A DNA stretch of 64,000 bases, taken from NCBI RefSeq assembly GCF_000024025.1, contig NC_013131.1:8412229-8476228 (forward strand), read 5' to 3'. The notes beneath the pieces are model-generated. The model was given only the letters and a program-made list of their open reading frames with translations, made no database searches and was not told the DNA's origin. The stretch is from Catenulispora acidiphila DSM 44928. Lineage in GTDB: Bacteria; Actinomycetota; Actinomycetes; Streptomycetales; Catenulisporaceae. The stretch's first letter is position 1. Every line of letters begins with the position of its first letter. Position numbers and translations under genes: made by a program. Shown here one piece after another: positions 52,805-62,909 of the stretch.

Positions 52805-53854
52805 CTACCTCCGCCCGGGACGGCGGCGGTTGTTCAAGGAACCCAGCACCGGGGCGAGCGCCTCGAACTCCTCCAGGCAGCGGCCCGAACCCAGGACCAC
52901 CGAGTCCAGCGGGTTCTCCGCGATGTGCACCGGCATGCCGGTCTCCTCGCGGATCCGCTCGTCCAAGCCGTGCAGCATGGCGCCGCCGCCGGTGAGGACG
53001 ATGCCGCGGTCCATGATGTCGCCGGCCAGCTCCGGCGGGCACTTGTCCAGGGTGTCGCGCACCGCGTCGACGATCGCCGTCACCGGTTCCTCGATCGCCT
53101 TGCGCACCTCGCCGGAGGACAGCAGGATCACCTTCGGGAGCCCGGAGACCAGGTCGCGGCCGCGGACCTCGGCGCGGGTCTCCTCCCCGGAGTCCCAGGC
53201 CGAGCCGACCGTCACCTTGATCTCCTCGGCGGTGCGGTCGCCCAGGAGCAGCGAGTACTCCTTCTTCGTGTACTGGATGATCGCGTTGTCCAGCTCGTCG
53301 CCGGCCACCCGCACGCTCAGCGCCGTGACGATGCCGCCGTAGGAGATGACCGCGACCTCGGTGGTGCCGCCGCCGATGTCGACCACCATGTTGCCGGTCG
53401 CCTCCTGCACCGGCAGCCCGGCGCCGATCGCGGCGGCCATCGGCTCCTCGATGAGGTGCACGCTGCGCGCGCCGGCGGCGCTGGCCGCGTCCTCGACCGC
53501 GCGCTTCTCCACGCCGGTGATGCCGGACGGGACGCAGACGATGACCCGCGGCTGCGCCAGCCAGCGCCGTTTGTGCGCCTTGCGGATGAAGTAGCGGAGC
53601 ATCCGCTCGGCGACTTCGAAGTCGGCGATGACGCCGTCCTTGAGCGGCCGGATCGCCACGATGTTGCCGGGCGTGCGGCCGATCATCTTCTTGGCCTCGG
53701 CGCCGACCGCGAGCACCGCGCCGGTCGTGGTGTCCACCGCGACCACCGAGGGTTCGTTGAGCACGATGCCTCGGCCGCGTACGTACACCAGGGTGTTCGC
53801 GGTCCCGAGGTCCACCGCGATGTCCCGACCGATGACCGCCATCCCGGAGCCCAT
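52805..53854 (-). CDS. mreB: Rod shape-determining protein MreB (bacterial actin)
   Basis: Actin homologue that guides wall synthesis; in Streptomyces-like bacteria it acts mainly in sporulation. The 349 residues contain the phosphate-1 motif [25 protein letters not shown], phosphate-2 [17 protein letters not shown] and adenosine motif [19 protein letters not shown] basic tail (NNRRRPGRR) ends it. ATG 53854 begins MGSGMAVIG, so an internal ATG four codons later is possible. First gene of mreBCD-mrdA-rodA; the 285-base gap upstream (to 54139) should hold its promoter and shows a -10-like TAGGAT at about 53968-53973. Confidence 0.98.
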   Translation of the reverse strand: MGSGMAVIGRDIAVDLGTANTLVYVRGRGIVLNEPSVVAVDTTTGAVLAVGAEAKKMIGRTPGNIVAIRPLKDGVIADFEVAERMLRYFIRKAHKRRWLAQPRVIVCVPSGITGVEKRAVEDAASAAGARSVHLIEEPMAAAIGAGLPVQEATGNMVVDIGGGTTEVAVISYGGIVTALSVRVAGDELDNAIIQYTKKEYSLLLGDRTAEEIKVTVGSAWDSGEETRAEVRGRDLVSGLPKVILLSSGEVRKAIEEPVTAIVDAVRDTLDKCPPELAGDIMDRGIVLTGGGAMLHGLDERIREETGMPVHIAENPLDSVVLGSGRCLEEFEALAPVLGSLNNRRRPGRR

Positions 53855-54139
53855 GCGCGATCCCCATCTTCCGTCGCTCGGATGTTGCAGAAGTCTTGCC
53901 GTCGCTGTGTGGTGCCTTGTGGCGTCGGCGCGGCGACAGGCGCGAAAGTGCCGCGCCCGCCATCGATCCTAACCAGCGTTATGCCCGATAGATCCCTGAG
54001 CATCCGATTCACCCCGAAGCGGTACGCCCGAACGGGTGAGAATGCTTATGTCAGGGGTCTGGAGGGCGGGTCTGCGGCATTCCGCGCGGCGCGCGCCACG
54101 CGGGTGTCCGCCCTTGCCGATGCCCGAAGCCGCCGGGGT

Positions 54140-55309
54140 TCACGGCGCCTGGATCGTCAGTCCGCGCGGCGGACGCAGGCCCACCGACTCCAGATTCCGG
54201 CACACCGCGAGCATGGCGCCGGCCGCGCCGACCGCCGCGCCGAGCGCGAACGCCTGCGCCGACCAGTAGGCGGCGTCGTCGCGCGTCACTTCCGAGACCG
54301 CGCCGTGGTAGCGCACGAAGTAGGCGGCGCCGATGGCCAGCGCGGCGGTCGCGACGCTCAGCACCACCGCGTACAGCAGGCGCTGTCCCAGACTGCTGCG
54401 GCTCACCGAGGGCCCGGGGCGCACGAGCCCGAGCTGGGCCACCACCGCCAGCCCGAGCAGCCCGACGGCCAGCGCGAGGAGGTCGGCGGCGAGGGTGTCG
54501 GAGACCCGGTGCCAGTCGGCGGCCACCGTCGCCACCCCGGCGAAGGCCGCGCCGGGCAGCGCGAGCACCGTCACCGGGACGTACCAGCGGCGGCTGACGA
54601 TGATGAGGGCTGCGAACAGCAGGCCCATCGCCGCGGCGGCGTGGCCGGACGGGAGGGTGTTCGGTGTCTGGTACGGAGTCAGCGCCGTGTGGGCGGTGGC
54701 GACCGCGTGGGCGGCTGCGGCTGCCGTCGCGCTGCCGGGAGCCGCGGGTGCGGCGGCGGGTGCGGCGGCGGGTGCGGCGGGTGATGCGGCGGCTGCTGTG
54801 GCTGTGACACCGGCGGCGTGGGCTGCCATGCTCGCCGCTTTCGCCGCGCCGGCCGCGCTCGCCGTGTGCGCCGCCTGCGCCGCCCGGGCCGCCGCCCGGA
54901 CCGCCTCGGCACCGAACGCCGGCCGGCTCGGCAGCGCTCCCTTGAGGACCCGCGCCGCGATCACCGTCCCGACGGCCGTCGCCACACCGCATACTGCGAG
55001 CAGCACGCGCCGCCGCAGCAGCCCGACCGCGGCGATGACCACGAGCGAGGCGCCGAAGCTCTCGGCGGTGAGCCGGTTCAGCCACCGGTCGGCGTCGCCG
55101 TACCAGCTCCCGCTCCGGTGCTGCCCGGCGCCGGCCAGGGCGGCGTTCTCGAAGTCCTGCCCCCACCGCGTCCGCACGGCGAGCAGGTAGACCACGAACA
55201 CGCCCGCGAGCGCGACCACCGCCCCGGCCACCAACCGGTTGCGCAGATCACGTCGCGAGCCGACGGTTGCCGTGTGGCGGTCCACGGCCAGGGCCTCGGG
55301 GTAGGACAT
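54140..55309 (-). CDS. PAP2-family phosphatase with long Ala-rich insertion
   Basis: Membrane lipid or pyrophosphate phosphatase of 389 residues. The PAP2 signature is complete: KGALPSRP (motif 1, about 123), TLPSGHAAAA (motif 2, about 225) and ADWHRVSDTLA (motif 3, about 263, catalytic His). Between motifs 1 and 2 an insertion of ~75 residues is almost only Ala, Thr, Pro and His, unusual for the family. About seven membrane segments in all. ATG 55309 has no clear ribosome binding site. It lies where ndk is found in related genomes and is divergent from the next gene. Substrate could be undecaprenyl pyrophosphate or phosphatidic acid. Confidence 0.88.
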   Translation of the reverse strand: MSYPEALAVDRHTATVGSRRDLRNRLVAGAVVALAGVFVVYLLAVRTRWGQDFENAALAGAGQHRSGSWYGDADRWLNRLTAESFGASLVVIAAVGLLRRRVLLAVCGVATAVGTVIAARVLKGALPSRPAFGAEAVRAAARAAQAAHTASAAGAAKAASMAAHAAGVTATAAAASPAAPAAAPAAAPAAPGSATAAAAAHAVATAHTALTPYQTPNTLPSGHAAAAMGLLFAALIIVSRRWYVPVTVLALPGAAFAGVATVAADWHRVSDTLAADLLALAVGLLGLAVVAQLGLVRPGPSVSRSSLGQRLLYAVVLSVATAALAIGAAYFVRYHGAVSEVTRDDAAYWSAQAFALGAAVGAAGAMLAVCRNLESVGLRPPRGLTIQAP

Positions 55310-55362
55310 GTGGAGGAGTTACCCGGGCGGCGGGGCGGAATGGCGTGGATTAGTCCGAATTG

Positions 55363-56085
55363 ATGATCACGGGGCGGGTGAGCGGGGGAATGGGTTCGAC
55401 GCGCAAGGACGGCACGCCGGGACCGAGCTTGGCGGGCTACCGGTTCCTCCAGACCCTGACGTGGTCGGCGGCGCCATTCGTCATGCTCTTCGGGACCGTC
55501 GCTCTGGTCGGAATCCGGCGCACTCCGGAGGACCGCGCCGACTACCTCATCAGCTGGCCGGTCTGCTGCCTGGTCGCCGCCGTGGCGACGGTCGTCTTCT
55601 ACGCCGCGCTGTTCGCGCTCCGGCGCCACCGGAGCCGGGCGGCGGCGATCGATGCCCGCCGTCGGCGGCACACGCGCTCCCAGAACAGCGCGGAGGCGTA
55701 CTGGGAGGAAACGCGCGTCAGGTACTTCGGCGACCGACGGCTGCCGCTGCCGATCGCCCTAAGTCCTGCGCTCTGGACGCTCCCCGCGATGTTCGCCGGC
55801 GTCCAGCAGCTTGCGCCGGACCCGGTCACCGGTCAGACCCCGGTGAACGTGGGGAGCCTGGTCGCCGGTCTCGTGCTGCCGGTGCTGGCCTTCATCTTCT
55901 GGGGGTACTTCGGCAGAGGCCTGACCGCCCTGTGCGTTGTCGCGTGGGCCGGCTGGGCCGCGTGGGCCGTCGGCGGACACGAGACGGCGTCCGCCGTCGC
56001 CGGCTGGATCGGGCTCGTGGCGGTGGTCGTCGCGACTATGGCGACGACGCTGGCCCGGCGGCGGCAGCTGGCACGTGGCGCCTAA
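55363..56085 (+). CDS. Multi-pass membrane protein, function unknown
   Basis: About 240 residues with five to six membrane segments (e.g. SAAPFVMLFGTVALVGI, VCCLVAAVATVVFYAALFAL, LVAGLVLPVLAFIFWGYF, ALCVVAWAGWAAWAVGG, WIGLVAVVVATMATTLA) and a central basic cytoplasmic loop (RRHRSRAAAIDARRRRHTRSQ). I do not recognise a family. The start is uncertain: ATG 55363, or ATG 55390 which follows GCGGGGGA. It is divergent from the PAP2 gene, with promoters in the 53 bases between, and its stop lies 14 bases from the end of the DUF4233 gene on the other strand. Confidence 0.7.
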   Translation: MITGRVSGGMGSTRKDGTPGPSLAGYRFLQTLTWSAAPFVMLFGTVALVGIRRTPEDRADYLISWPVCCLVAAVATVVFYAALFALRRHRSRAAAIDARRRRHTRSQNSAEAYWEETRVRYFGDRRLPLPIALSPALWTLPAMFAGVQQLAPDPVTGQTPVNVGSLVAGLVLPVLAFIFWGYFGRGLTALCVVAWAGWAAWAVGGHETASAVAGWIGLVAVVVATMATTLARRRQLARGA

Positions 56086-56099
56086 GGACTAGGAACTGC

Positions 56100-56474
56100 C
56101 TACGACTTCGCGCCCGCGGCCTGCGCCTGCGCCGCCTCATAGGCCGCGTAAGCCGCCGCCTTCTCCGCGTCGATCTGCCGGCCGGCGCGCAGTCCCCAGT
56201 ACCACAGCAGCGCGAAGCCGCCGCCGATGAAGAACATGTCGGTGATCACGAACCCGGCGACGACCAGCGCCGCCTGCAGCACCCAGCCGAGCGAGTACGC
56301 CCACTGCTTGCGCAGCATGCCGCACAGCAGCGCGGCCAGGACCATGCCCGGACCGCAGATCGCCCAGACCGTGCCGGTGCCGAGGTCGGAGAGCTTCATC
56401 GCCACCAGGGCGAAGAAGAGGATCACCAGAACCTCGAAGCACAGCACCGAGGCCGCCATCCGCCGGACCATCAT
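56100..56474 (-). CDS. DUF4233-family membrane protein
   Basis: A 124-residue membrane protein with four segments, always found next to folC in actinobacteria. RRMAASVLCFEVLVILFFALVAMKLSDLGTGTVWAICGPGMVLAALLCGMLRKQWAY and GWVLQAALVVAGFVITDMFFIGGGFALLWYWGLRAGRQIDAEKA match the family. ATG 56474 overlaps the folC stop (ATGA). The function is unknown. Confidence 0.9.
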   Translation of the reverse strand: MMVRRMAASVLCFEVLVILFFALVAMKLSDLGTGTVWAICGPGMVLAALLCGMLRKQWAYSLGWVLQAALVVAGFVITDMFFIGGGFALLWYWGLRAGRQIDAEKAAAYAAYEAAQAQAAGAKS

Positions 56475-58018
56475 CGGTCGTCACCGCCGTACTCGTCGTC
56501 AGAGAACCCGTCGCGGTCGCCGTCCGGCTCGCTCTCGCGCTCCCCGCTGTGTTTGATGTTGAAGCTTTGTTCGAAGTCGCGGTCGTCGAAGTCCTCCTTC
56601 TCGGCGTCCTCGAACCGGACCTCCTCGAAGGAGTGCCGGTCCTCGACGCGCTCGGAGCGGTCCCGCACCAGCAGGGTACGCGCCTGCCCCGCGGTGACCA
56701 CCGACCCGGTCACGATGACGCCGGCACCGCTGGAGGTTCCGGCCGGGATCGCCGCCTCCGCCAGGCCGATCGCCACGTCGATGGCGTCGTCCAGGCGCGT
56801 GACCAGGTGGACCCGCTCGGCGCCGAAGATCTCGGCGGCGAGCTCGGCCAGGACCGCGGCGGGCATGGCGCGCTCGGTGGTGTTCTGGGTGATCACGACC
56901 TCGTTCAGGACGGGCTCCAGGACCTCCAGGATCCCGGCGACGTCCTTGTCCCGCATCGCGCCGACCACGCCGACCAGGTGGTCGAAGGTGAAGTCGTCGG
57001 CCAGGGCCTGCGCGGTGGCGCGGGCGCCGGCCGGGTTGTGGGTGGCGTCCAGGATGACCGTCGGGCCGCGGCGGACCACTTCCAGCCGCCCGGGCGAGGT
57101 GACCTTCGCGAACGCCTCGCGGACCACGTCGGGGTCCAGCGTGGCGCCGCCGCGGCCGGCGCCGAGGAAGGCCTCGACGGCGGCCAGCGCGGTCGCCGCG
57201 TTGTGCGCCATGTGCGCGCCGTACAGCGGCAGGTAGATGTCGGTGTACTCGCCGGCCAGACCCTTGATCGTCAGCTGCTGGCCGCCGAGCGCCTGCTGCC
57301 GCTCCACGACGCCGTACTCGATGCCCTCGCGGGCCACGATGGCGTGCACCTCGGAGGCCCGGCGCAGGATCACCTCGGCGGCCTCGACCGGCTGCTGCGC
57401 GAGGACGACCAGCGCGCCCTCCTTGATGATCCCGGCCTTCTCGGAGGCGATCTTCGCCGGGGTGTCGCCGAGGATGTGCGCGTGGTCCACGTCGATCGGG
57501 GTGATCACCGCGACCTGGCCGTCGGCGACGTTGGTGCAGTCCCAGGTCCCGCCCAGGCCCACCTCCAGCACCGCGGCGTCGACCGGGGCGTCGGCGAAGG
57601 CCGCGAAGGCCATGGCCGTGATCACCTCGAAGAAGGACAGCGGGAACTCCTGCGAGGCGTCCACGATGTCCACGTAGGGCCGGATGTCCTCGTAGACCTC
57701 GACGAAGCGCCGCAGCGGGATCGGCGCCCCGTCCAGGGTGATGCGCTCGTTCATCGACTCCAGGTGCGGCGAGGTGAACCGGCCGGTGCGCAGGTTGAGC
57801 TCGCGCAGCAGGGTCTCGATCATCCGCGCGGTGGACGTCTTGCCGTTGGTCCCCGTGATGTGGACGACCGGGTACGCCTTCTGCGGATCGCCGAGGATCT
57901 CGGTCAGGGCCCGCACCCGCGCCAGGGTCGGGTCCATCTTCGTTTCCGGCCAGCGCTCCAGGAGCTCGCGCTCGACTTCGTCGAACTGCTCCTGGAGCTC
58001 CGGGTCGATGTTCGCCAT
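56471..58018 (-). CDS. folC: Folylpolyglutamate synthase / dihydrofolate synthase
   Basis: ATP-dependent addition of glutamates to folates (and of glutamate to dihydropteroate). The 515 residues have the P-loop HITGTNGKTSTARMIE (about 54), FTSPHLESMNERI, and VLEVGLGGTWDCTNV with the Mg-binding residues. The last ~50 residues form an acidic, Arg/Asp-rich tail (SFEEVRFEDAEKEDFDDRDFEQ...) not needed for the enzyme. ATG 58018. It lies downstream of valS and overlaps the DUF4233 gene. Confidence 0.97.
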   Translation of the reverse strand: MANIDPELQEQFDEVERELLERWPETKMDPTLARVRALTEILGDPQKAYPVVHITGTNGKTSTARMIETLLRELNLRTGRFTSPHLESMNERITLDGAPIPLRRFVEVYEDIRPYVDIVDASQEFPLSFFEVITAMAFAAFADAPVDAAVLEVGLGGTWDCTNVADGQVAVITPIDVDHAHILGDTPAKIASEKAGIIKEGALVVLAQQPVEAAEVILRRASEVHAIVAREGIEYGVVERQQALGGQQLTIKGLAGEYTDIYLPLYGAHMAHNAATALAAVEAFLGAGRGGATLDPDVVREAFAKVTSPGRLEVVRRGPTVILDATHNPAGARATAQALADDFTFDHLVGVVGAMRDKDVAGILEVLEPVLNEVVITQNTTERAMPAAVLAELAAEIFGAERVHLVTRLDDAIDVAIGLAEAAIPAGTSSGAGVIVTGSVVTAGQARTLLVRDRSERVEDRHSFEEVRFEDAEKEDFDDRDFEQSFNIKHSGERESEPDGDRDGFSDDEYGGDDR

Positions 58019-58055
58019 GTGCTGATGGTTCCTTATCGCGGCCGGTTGGGGCCGA

Positions 58056-60704
58056 TTAAGCGGACGGCAGCGCGTCGAGCTGAGCGCCCAGGCGGGCGAT
58101 GTCGCTCTCGGCGTCGGCCAGCCGCTTGCGGATCTTGTCCACCACGGCGTCGGGCGCCTTGGCCAGGAAATCGGCGTTGCCGAGCTTGGCGTTCGCCTGC
58201 TCGACCTCCTTGCGCGCGGCGGCCAGACCCTTGTCCAGCCGCTTGCGCTCGGCGGCGACGTCGATCGTGCCGGAGGTGTCCAGCTCCACCTTCGCCCCGG
58301 TCGCGGCCAGGGTCGCGGTGGCGCTGAAGCCGTCCTCGGGGGCGGTGAGCCGGTTCAGCAGCCGGATCGCCGGCTCCTGTCCGGCCAGCTTGGGGTCGGT
58401 CAGCGTCAGCCGCGCGACCACCCGCTGCGCGTCCTTCACGCCCTGGTCGGTGCGGAAGCGGCGCACCTCGGTCACGACCTCCTGCACGGCCTCGATCACC
58501 GCCTCGGCGGCCTTGTCGGTCCGCGCCAGGTCGGCGGCCGGCCACTCGGCGATCACGACCGACTCGCGGCCGGTGAGCGCGGTCCACAGCGTCTCGGTCA
58601 CGTACGGCACGGCCGGGTGCAGCAGGCGCAGCATCACGTCCAGCACGTGGCCGAGCACGGCGCGCGCGGTCTGCGCGTCTGGGTCGTCGGGTGCGACACC
58701 GATCGGCAGGCGCAGCTTGGACAGCTCGATGTACCAGTCGCAGACTTCGTCCCACGCGAAGTGGTAGAGGGCTTCCATGGCCTTGGCGAACTGGAAGTCC
58801 TCATAGAGGGCGTCCACCTCGGCCACCACCTCGTTGAGGCGGGACAGGATCCAGCGGTCCTCGACGGTCAGCCGGTCGGCGGACGGGAGCTCGGCGGGCA
58901 CGTACGCGCCGTTCATCATCGCGAAGCGCGTGGCGTTCCAGATCTTGGTCGCGAAGTTGCGCGCACCGGCGATCCAGTCCTCTGCGACGGCCTGGTCCGA
59001 GCCCGGGTTGGCGCCGCGCAGCAGACCGAAGCGCACCGCGTCGGAGCCGAACTTGTCCATCCACTCCAGCGGGTCCACGCCGTTGCCCTTGGACTTCGAC
59101 ATCTTCTTGCCGAACTGGTCGCGCACCAGACCGGACAGGACCACCTTGTCGAAGGGCTGCTTGCCGTCCATGGCGTACAGGCCGAACATCATCATCCGGG
59201 CGACCCAGAAGAAGATGATGTCGTAGCCGGTGTGCAGCACCGAGGTCGGATAGAACTTCGCCAGATCGGCGGTCCGCTCCGGCCAGCCGAGCGTGGAGAA
59301 CGGCCACAGCCCGGAGGAGAACCAGGTGTCGAGCACGTCGGAGTCCTGCTGCCAGCCCGCGCCGGCCGGCGGCTCCTCGTCCGGGCCCACGCACACGACC
59401 TCGCCGTCCGGGCCGTACCAGATCGGGATCCGGTGTCCCCACCACAGCTGGCGCGAGATCGTCCAGTCGTGCATGTTGTCGACCCAGGCGAAGTAGCGCG
59501 GCTCCATCTCCTTGGGGTGGATCTGCACGCGGCCGTCGCGCACGGCGTCGCCGGCGGCCTTGGCCAGCGGCTCCACCTTCACCCACCACTGCATCGACAG
59601 CCGCGGCTCCACCACGGTCTCGCAGCGCGAGCAGTGGCCCACCGGGCGCAGGAGCTGCTTCTGGCCGACGACGCGGCCGTCCTCGCGCAGCGCGGCCACC
59701 ACGGCCGGGCGCGCCTCGAAGCGGTCCATGCCCAGGAACGGGCCGTGCACGGTGATGTTCGCGTGCTCGTCCAGGATCGAGGGCATCGGCAGGTTGTGCC
59801 GGCGGCCGATCTCGAAGTCGTTCGGGTCGTGGGCCGGCGTCACCTTCACCGCGCCGGTCCCGAACTCCGGGTCCACGTGCTCGTCGGCGACGATCGGGAT
59901 GCGGCGGTCGGTGAGCGGCAGCGCCACCTCCTTGCCGATCAGGTGCCGGTAGCGCTCGTCGTCGGGGTGCACGGCCACCGCGGTGTCGCCGAGCATGGTC
60001 TCGGCGCGGCTGGTCGCCACCACGATCGAGTCCTCGCCGTCGCCGTAGCGGATCGACACCAGCTCGCCGGGCTCGTCGTAGTGGTCCACCTCGATGTCCG
60101 ACAGCGCGGTCAGACAGCGCGGACACCAGTTGATGATCCGCTCGGCGCGGTAGATCAGACCGTCCTCGTAGAGCTTCTTGAAGATGGTCTGCACAGCCTT
60201 GGACAGGCCCTCGTCCATGGTGAACCGCTCACGCGACCAGTCCACGGAGATGCCCAGCCGCCGCTGCTGGCCCAGGATCTTCCCGCCGTACTCGGCCTTC
60301 CAGTCCCACACCTTGCGCACAAAGGCCTCACGGCCCAAGTCGTGCCGGGACAGCCCTTCCTTGGCCAGCTCCCGCTCCACCGCGTTCTGGGTGGCGATAC
60401 CGGCATGGTCCATCCCCGGCAGGTACAGCGCCTCGAAACCCTGCATCCGCTTGCGCCGGATGATCGCGTCCTGGATCGACTGGTTGAGCGCGTGGCCCAC
60501 GTGCAGCGACCCGGTCACGTTCGGCGGCGGGATGACGATGGTGAACGGCTCCTTGTCAGAAGCCGCGTCAGCGGTGAAATAGCCGTTCTTTACCCACCGC
60601 TCGTACAGCTCGCCCTCTACCTCTACCGGCACGAAAGCGGTCGGCAGAGTGGTGGCGGCGCCGGCGGCGCCCTGAGCGGCTGCGGAGTTGGTGGTTTCAT
60701 TCAC
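58056..60704 (-). CDS. valS: Valyl-tRNA synthetase
   Basis: Charges tRNA-Val. The 882 residues are class [21 protein letters not shown] (HIGH motif, about 70) and [16 protein letters not shown] (KMSKS, about 534). The CP1 editing domain lies between, and a C-terminal coiled coil ([52 protein letters not shown]) binds tRNA. GTG 60704. The mRNA leader is short (47 bases to the toxin stop) and shows no T-box features. In relatives clpX is directly upstream; here a toxin-antitoxin pair intervenes. Confidence 0.98.
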   Translation of the reverse strand: MNETTNSAAAQGAAGAATTLPTAFVPVEVEGELYERWVKNGYFTADAASDKEPFTIVIPPPNVTGSLHVGHALNQSIQDAIIRRKRMQGFEALYLPGMDHAGIATQNAVERELAKEGLSRHDLGREAFVRKVWDWKAEYGGKILGQQRRLGISVDWSRERFTMDEGLSKAVQTIFKKLYEDGLIYRAERIINWCPRCLTALSDIEVDHYDEPGELVSIRYGDGEDSIVVATSRAETMLGDTAVAVHPDDERYRHLIGKEVALPLTDRRIPIVADEHVDPEFGTGAVKVTPAHDPNDFEIGRRHNLPMPSILDEHANITVHGPFLGMDRFEARPAVVAALREDGRVVGQKQLLRPVGHCSRCETVVEPRLSMQWWVKVEPLAKAAGDAVRDGRVQIHPKEMEPRYFAWVDNMHDWTISRQLWWGHRIPIWYGPDGEVVCVGPDEEPPAGAGWQQDSDVLDTWFSSGLWPFSTLGWPERTADLAKFYPTSVLHTGYDIIFFWVARMMMFGLYAMDGKQPFDKVVLSGLVRDQFGKKMSKSKGNGVDPLEWMDKFGSDAVRFGLLRGANPGSDQAVAEDWIAGARNFATKIWNATRFAMMNGAYVPAELPSADRLTVEDRWILSRLNEVVAEVDALYEDFQFAKAMEALYHFAWDEVCDWYIELSKLRLPIGVAPDDPDAQTARAVLGHVLDVMLRLLHPAVPYVTETLWTALTGRESVVIAEWPAADLARTDKAAEAVIEAVQEVVTEVRRFRTDQGVKDAQRVVARLTLTDPKLAGQEPAIRLLNRLTAPEDGFSATATLAATGAKVELDTSGTIDVAAERKRLDKGLAAARKEVEQANAKLGNADFLAKAPDAVVDKIRKRLADAESDIARLGAQLDALPSA

Positions 60705-60751
60705 GCAGACAAGCTTAGTGGTGCCCAGGAGGCGTTTCCGCCGAGTATCGG

Positions 60752-61123
60752 CTAGAGCGCGAGGTGCAGACGCAGCGCGGCGTCCAGGCTCCGCATCGTG
60801 CTCGGGCTCAGGGTCGTGATGCGGCTTCCGATGCGCGCCACGTCCACGGTGCGGACCTGTTCGGCCTGGGCTTTGGAGTCGGTGCGCAGACCCGGATGGT
60901 CGGCCGCGTCGATGAGTATCTGGAAGGGGTACACGCGCTCAGTGTTGGAGGTGACGGGCACGACGGTCACCACACCGCGGCCGTAGCGGTGGACGGCGCT
61001 GTTCACCCCGTCGTTGGAGACCACGACGGCCGGGCGGCGTTTCTTGATCTCACCGCCGCGCGCGGGGTCCAGATTGACCCAGCACATGTCTCCGCGGCGC
61101 AGGGCGGGTACCGCACCGCTCAC
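60752..61123 (-). CDS. MazF/PemK-family toxin (endoribonuclease)
   Basis: A 123-residue sequence-specific RNase toxin of the PemK-like fold. [33 protein letters not shown] carries the conserved Arg of the catalytic pair, and [21 protein letters not shown] the Thr/Ser. The end [32 protein letters not shown] is typical. GTG 61123 overlaps the antitoxin stop (GTGA), the classic antitoxin-first order. It lies between valS and clpX. Confidence 0.92.
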   Translation of the reverse strand: MSGAVPALRRGDMCWVNLDPARGGEIKKRRPAVVVSNDGVNSAVHRYGRGVVTVVPVTSNTERVYPFQILIDAADHPGLRTDSKAQAEQVRTVDVARIGSRITTLSPSTMRSLDAALRLHLAL

Positions 61124-61347
61124 TGGTCGGCCTCGTCAGCGATCCCGTCGCCGACGACGCCGTCCCACACCTCGGCCTCGCCCGAGCTGACCCATTCGTC
61201 GTAGGCGGCGGTGTAGTCGTCGACGATGCGCACCGACCGGGCGAGCTTGATGGCCGCCTGGACCGCGGCCGAGCGGGAGTTCCGGTCCAACTCGTCCAGG
61301 AAGGCCACATCGGCGTCCGGCAGGGAGATGCTCAACTTCGTCGCCAT
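61120..61347 (-). CDS. Ribbon-helix-helix antitoxin
   Basis: A 75-residue antitoxin. The N-terminal [34 protein letters not shown] is a ribbon-helix-helix DNA-binding fold, and the acidic C-terminus ([27 protein letters not shown]) should wrap the toxin. ATG 61347 lies 6 bases after a -10-like TAGGAT that overlaps the palindrome at 61355-61370, so the complex probably represses its own leaderless promoter. The acid-rich, Trp-containing tail fits MazE-like partners of MazF. Confidence 0.9.
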   Translation of the reverse strand: MATKLSISLPDADVAFLDELDRNSRSAAVQAAIKLARSVRIVDDYTAAYDEWVSSGEAEVWDGVVGDGIADEADQ

Positions 61348-61354
61348 ACCGTCA

Positions 61355-61370
61355 TCCTACCCGAGTAGGA
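61355..61370. promoter_or_regulatory. Toxin-antitoxin operator palindrome
   Basis: TCCTAC-CCGA-GTAGGA has perfect 6-bp arms. On the minus strand its right half contains TAGGAT (61359-61354), the -10 element, 6 bases before the antitoxin ATG. A ribbon-helix-helix dimer pair would fit this size. Confidence 0.7.
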
Positions 61371-61405
61371 ATGGATTCTCACCCTGTTCTCATCGCGACA
61401 CGAAA

Positions 61406-61433
61406 GCGGCGGCCCGCCGAAGCGAACCGCCGC
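61406..61433 (-). terminator. Hairpin after clpX
   Basis: GCGGCGG and CCGCCGC, 7 bp with a 14-base loop, 23 bases after the clpX stop. It would separate clpX from the toxin-antitoxin operon. Weak U content. Confidence 0.4.
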
Positions 61434-61455
61434 CCTTGCCGTCTGTCGAACACCC

Positions 61456-62772
61456 CTACGCCGACCGCTCCCGGCGCTCGGTGAGGTTCTGCTGCGTACC
61501 GGTCCGCCGGAACTGCTGGTCGCGGGGCACCAGGGTGGGCAGCACGTGCTCGCGCACGACCTCGCCGGTGATGACCACGGTGCCGACGTCGGAGTGGCTG
61601 GGGACCTCGTACATCACCGACATCAGCACCTCCTCCATGATCGCGCGCAGGCCGCGGGCGCCGGTGCCGCGCAGGATCGCCTGGTCGGCGATGGCCTCCA
61701 CGGCGTCGTCCTCGAAGACCAGCTCCACGCCGTCGAGCTCCATCAGCTTCTGGTACTGCTTGATCAGCGCGTTGCGCGGCTCGACCAGGATCCGGACCAG
61801 CGCCGCGCGGTCCAGCTTGTGCACCGAGGTGACCACCGGGAGCCGGCCCACGAACTCCGGGATCATGCCGTACTTCAGCAGGTCCTCGGGGAGCACGTCG
61901 GCGAAGACGTCGGTGGTGTCCACGTCGTAGCGGGAGCGCAGCTGGGCGGTGAAGCCCATCCCGCGCTTGTTCACCCGGGAGTCCACGATCTTGTCCAAGC
62001 CCTCGAAGGCGCCGGCCACGATGAACAGCACGTTGGTGGTGTCGATCTGCAGGAACTCCTGGTGCGGGTGTTTGCGCCCGCCCTGCGGCGGCACCGAGGA
62101 GACCGTGCCCTCCAGGATCTTCAGCAGCGCCTGCTGGACGCCCTCGCCGGAGACATCGCGGGTGATCGACGGGTTCTCGGCCTTGCGGGCGATCTTGTCG
62201 ATCTCGTCGATGTAGATGATCCCGGTCTCGGCCTTCTTGATGTCGTAGTCGGCCGCCTGGATCAGCTTGAGCAGGATGTTCTCGACGTCCTCGCCGACGT
62301 ACCCGGCCTCGGTCAGCGCCGTGGCGTCGGCGATGGCGAACGGCACGTTCAGCATCCGGGCCAGGGTCTGGGCCAGGTAGGTCTTGCCGCAGCCGGTCGG
62401 GCCCAGCAGCAGGATGTTGGACTTGGCCAACTCGATCTGCTCGCCGCGGCGCCCGCCGCGCTCGCGCTGGTAGTCCCCGGCCTGCACCCGCTTGTAGTGG
62501 TTGTACACCGCCACCGACAGGCTCTTCTTGGCGTTCTCCTGGCCGATGACGTACTCGTCGAGGAAGTCGTAGATCTCCTTGGGCTTGGGCAGCTCTGCCA
62601 GCCCGCGGGCGGCTGCCGGCTCGCCGGGCTCCTCCTCGATGATCTCGTTGCACAGATCGATGCACTCGTCGCAGATGTACACGCCGGGGCCCGCGATGAG
62701 CTTCTTGACCTGCTTCTGACTCTTGCCGCAGAAGGAGCACTTCAGCAGGTCGGCGTTGTCGATGCGTGCCAC
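61456..62772 (-). CDS. clpX: ATP-dependent Clp protease ATP-binding subunit ClpX
   Basis: AAA+ unfoldase that feeds substrates to ClpP. GTG 62772 (AAGGAG upstream) gives 438 residues, beginning with the zinc-binding domain [33 protein letters not shown] (four Cys). The Walker A is [17 protein letters not shown] (about 126), Walker [10 protein letters not shown], sensor [14 protein letters not shown], and the ClpP-docking IGF-type loop RLPVV region is present. The longer frame upstream to 62958 is not used. It follows clpP2. Confidence 0.98.
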   Translation of the reverse strand: MARIDNADLLKCSFCGKSQKQVKKLIAGPGVYICDECIDLCNEIIEEEPGEPAAARGLAELPKPKEIYDFLDEYVIGQENAKKSLSVAVYNHYKRVQAGDYQRERGGRRGEQIELAKSNILLLGPTGCGKTYLAQTLARMLNVPFAIADATALTEAGYVGEDVENILLKLIQAADYDIKKAETGIIYIDEIDKIARKAENPSITRDVSGEGVQQALLKILEGTVSSVPPQGGRKHPHQEFLQIDTTNVLFIVAGAFEGLDKIVDSRVNKRGMGFTAQLRSRYDVDTTDVFADVLPEDLLKYGMIPEFVGRLPVVTSVHKLDRAALVRILVEPRNALIKQYQKLMELDGVELVFEDDAVEAIADQAILRGTGARGLRAIMEEVLMSVMYEVPSHSDVGTVVITGEVVREHVLPTLVPRDQQFRRTGTQQNLTERRERSA

Positions 62773-62909
62773 GGTGGAGCTTCTCCTTTGTGAAGATCCC
62801 GGTGCTGGACCCACTACTGGCGCCCGGAGGCGCTTCGTAGTCTGTCCCCCAAGACGGTACCGCTCATACCCCCGGCGAGGCGTGAGCGCTCGACAATCGC
62901 GAGCGCATC

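Noticed and set aside
49268-54784. 1838-codon open frame on the plus strand
   Set aside because: Antisense shadow spanning mrdA, mreD, mreC and mreB; no ribosome binding site or domain, and the minus-strand genes are certain.
60705-60751. T-box leader of valS
   Set aside because: Only 47 bases separate the valS start from the toxin stop, and no T-box sequence or hairpin is visible.
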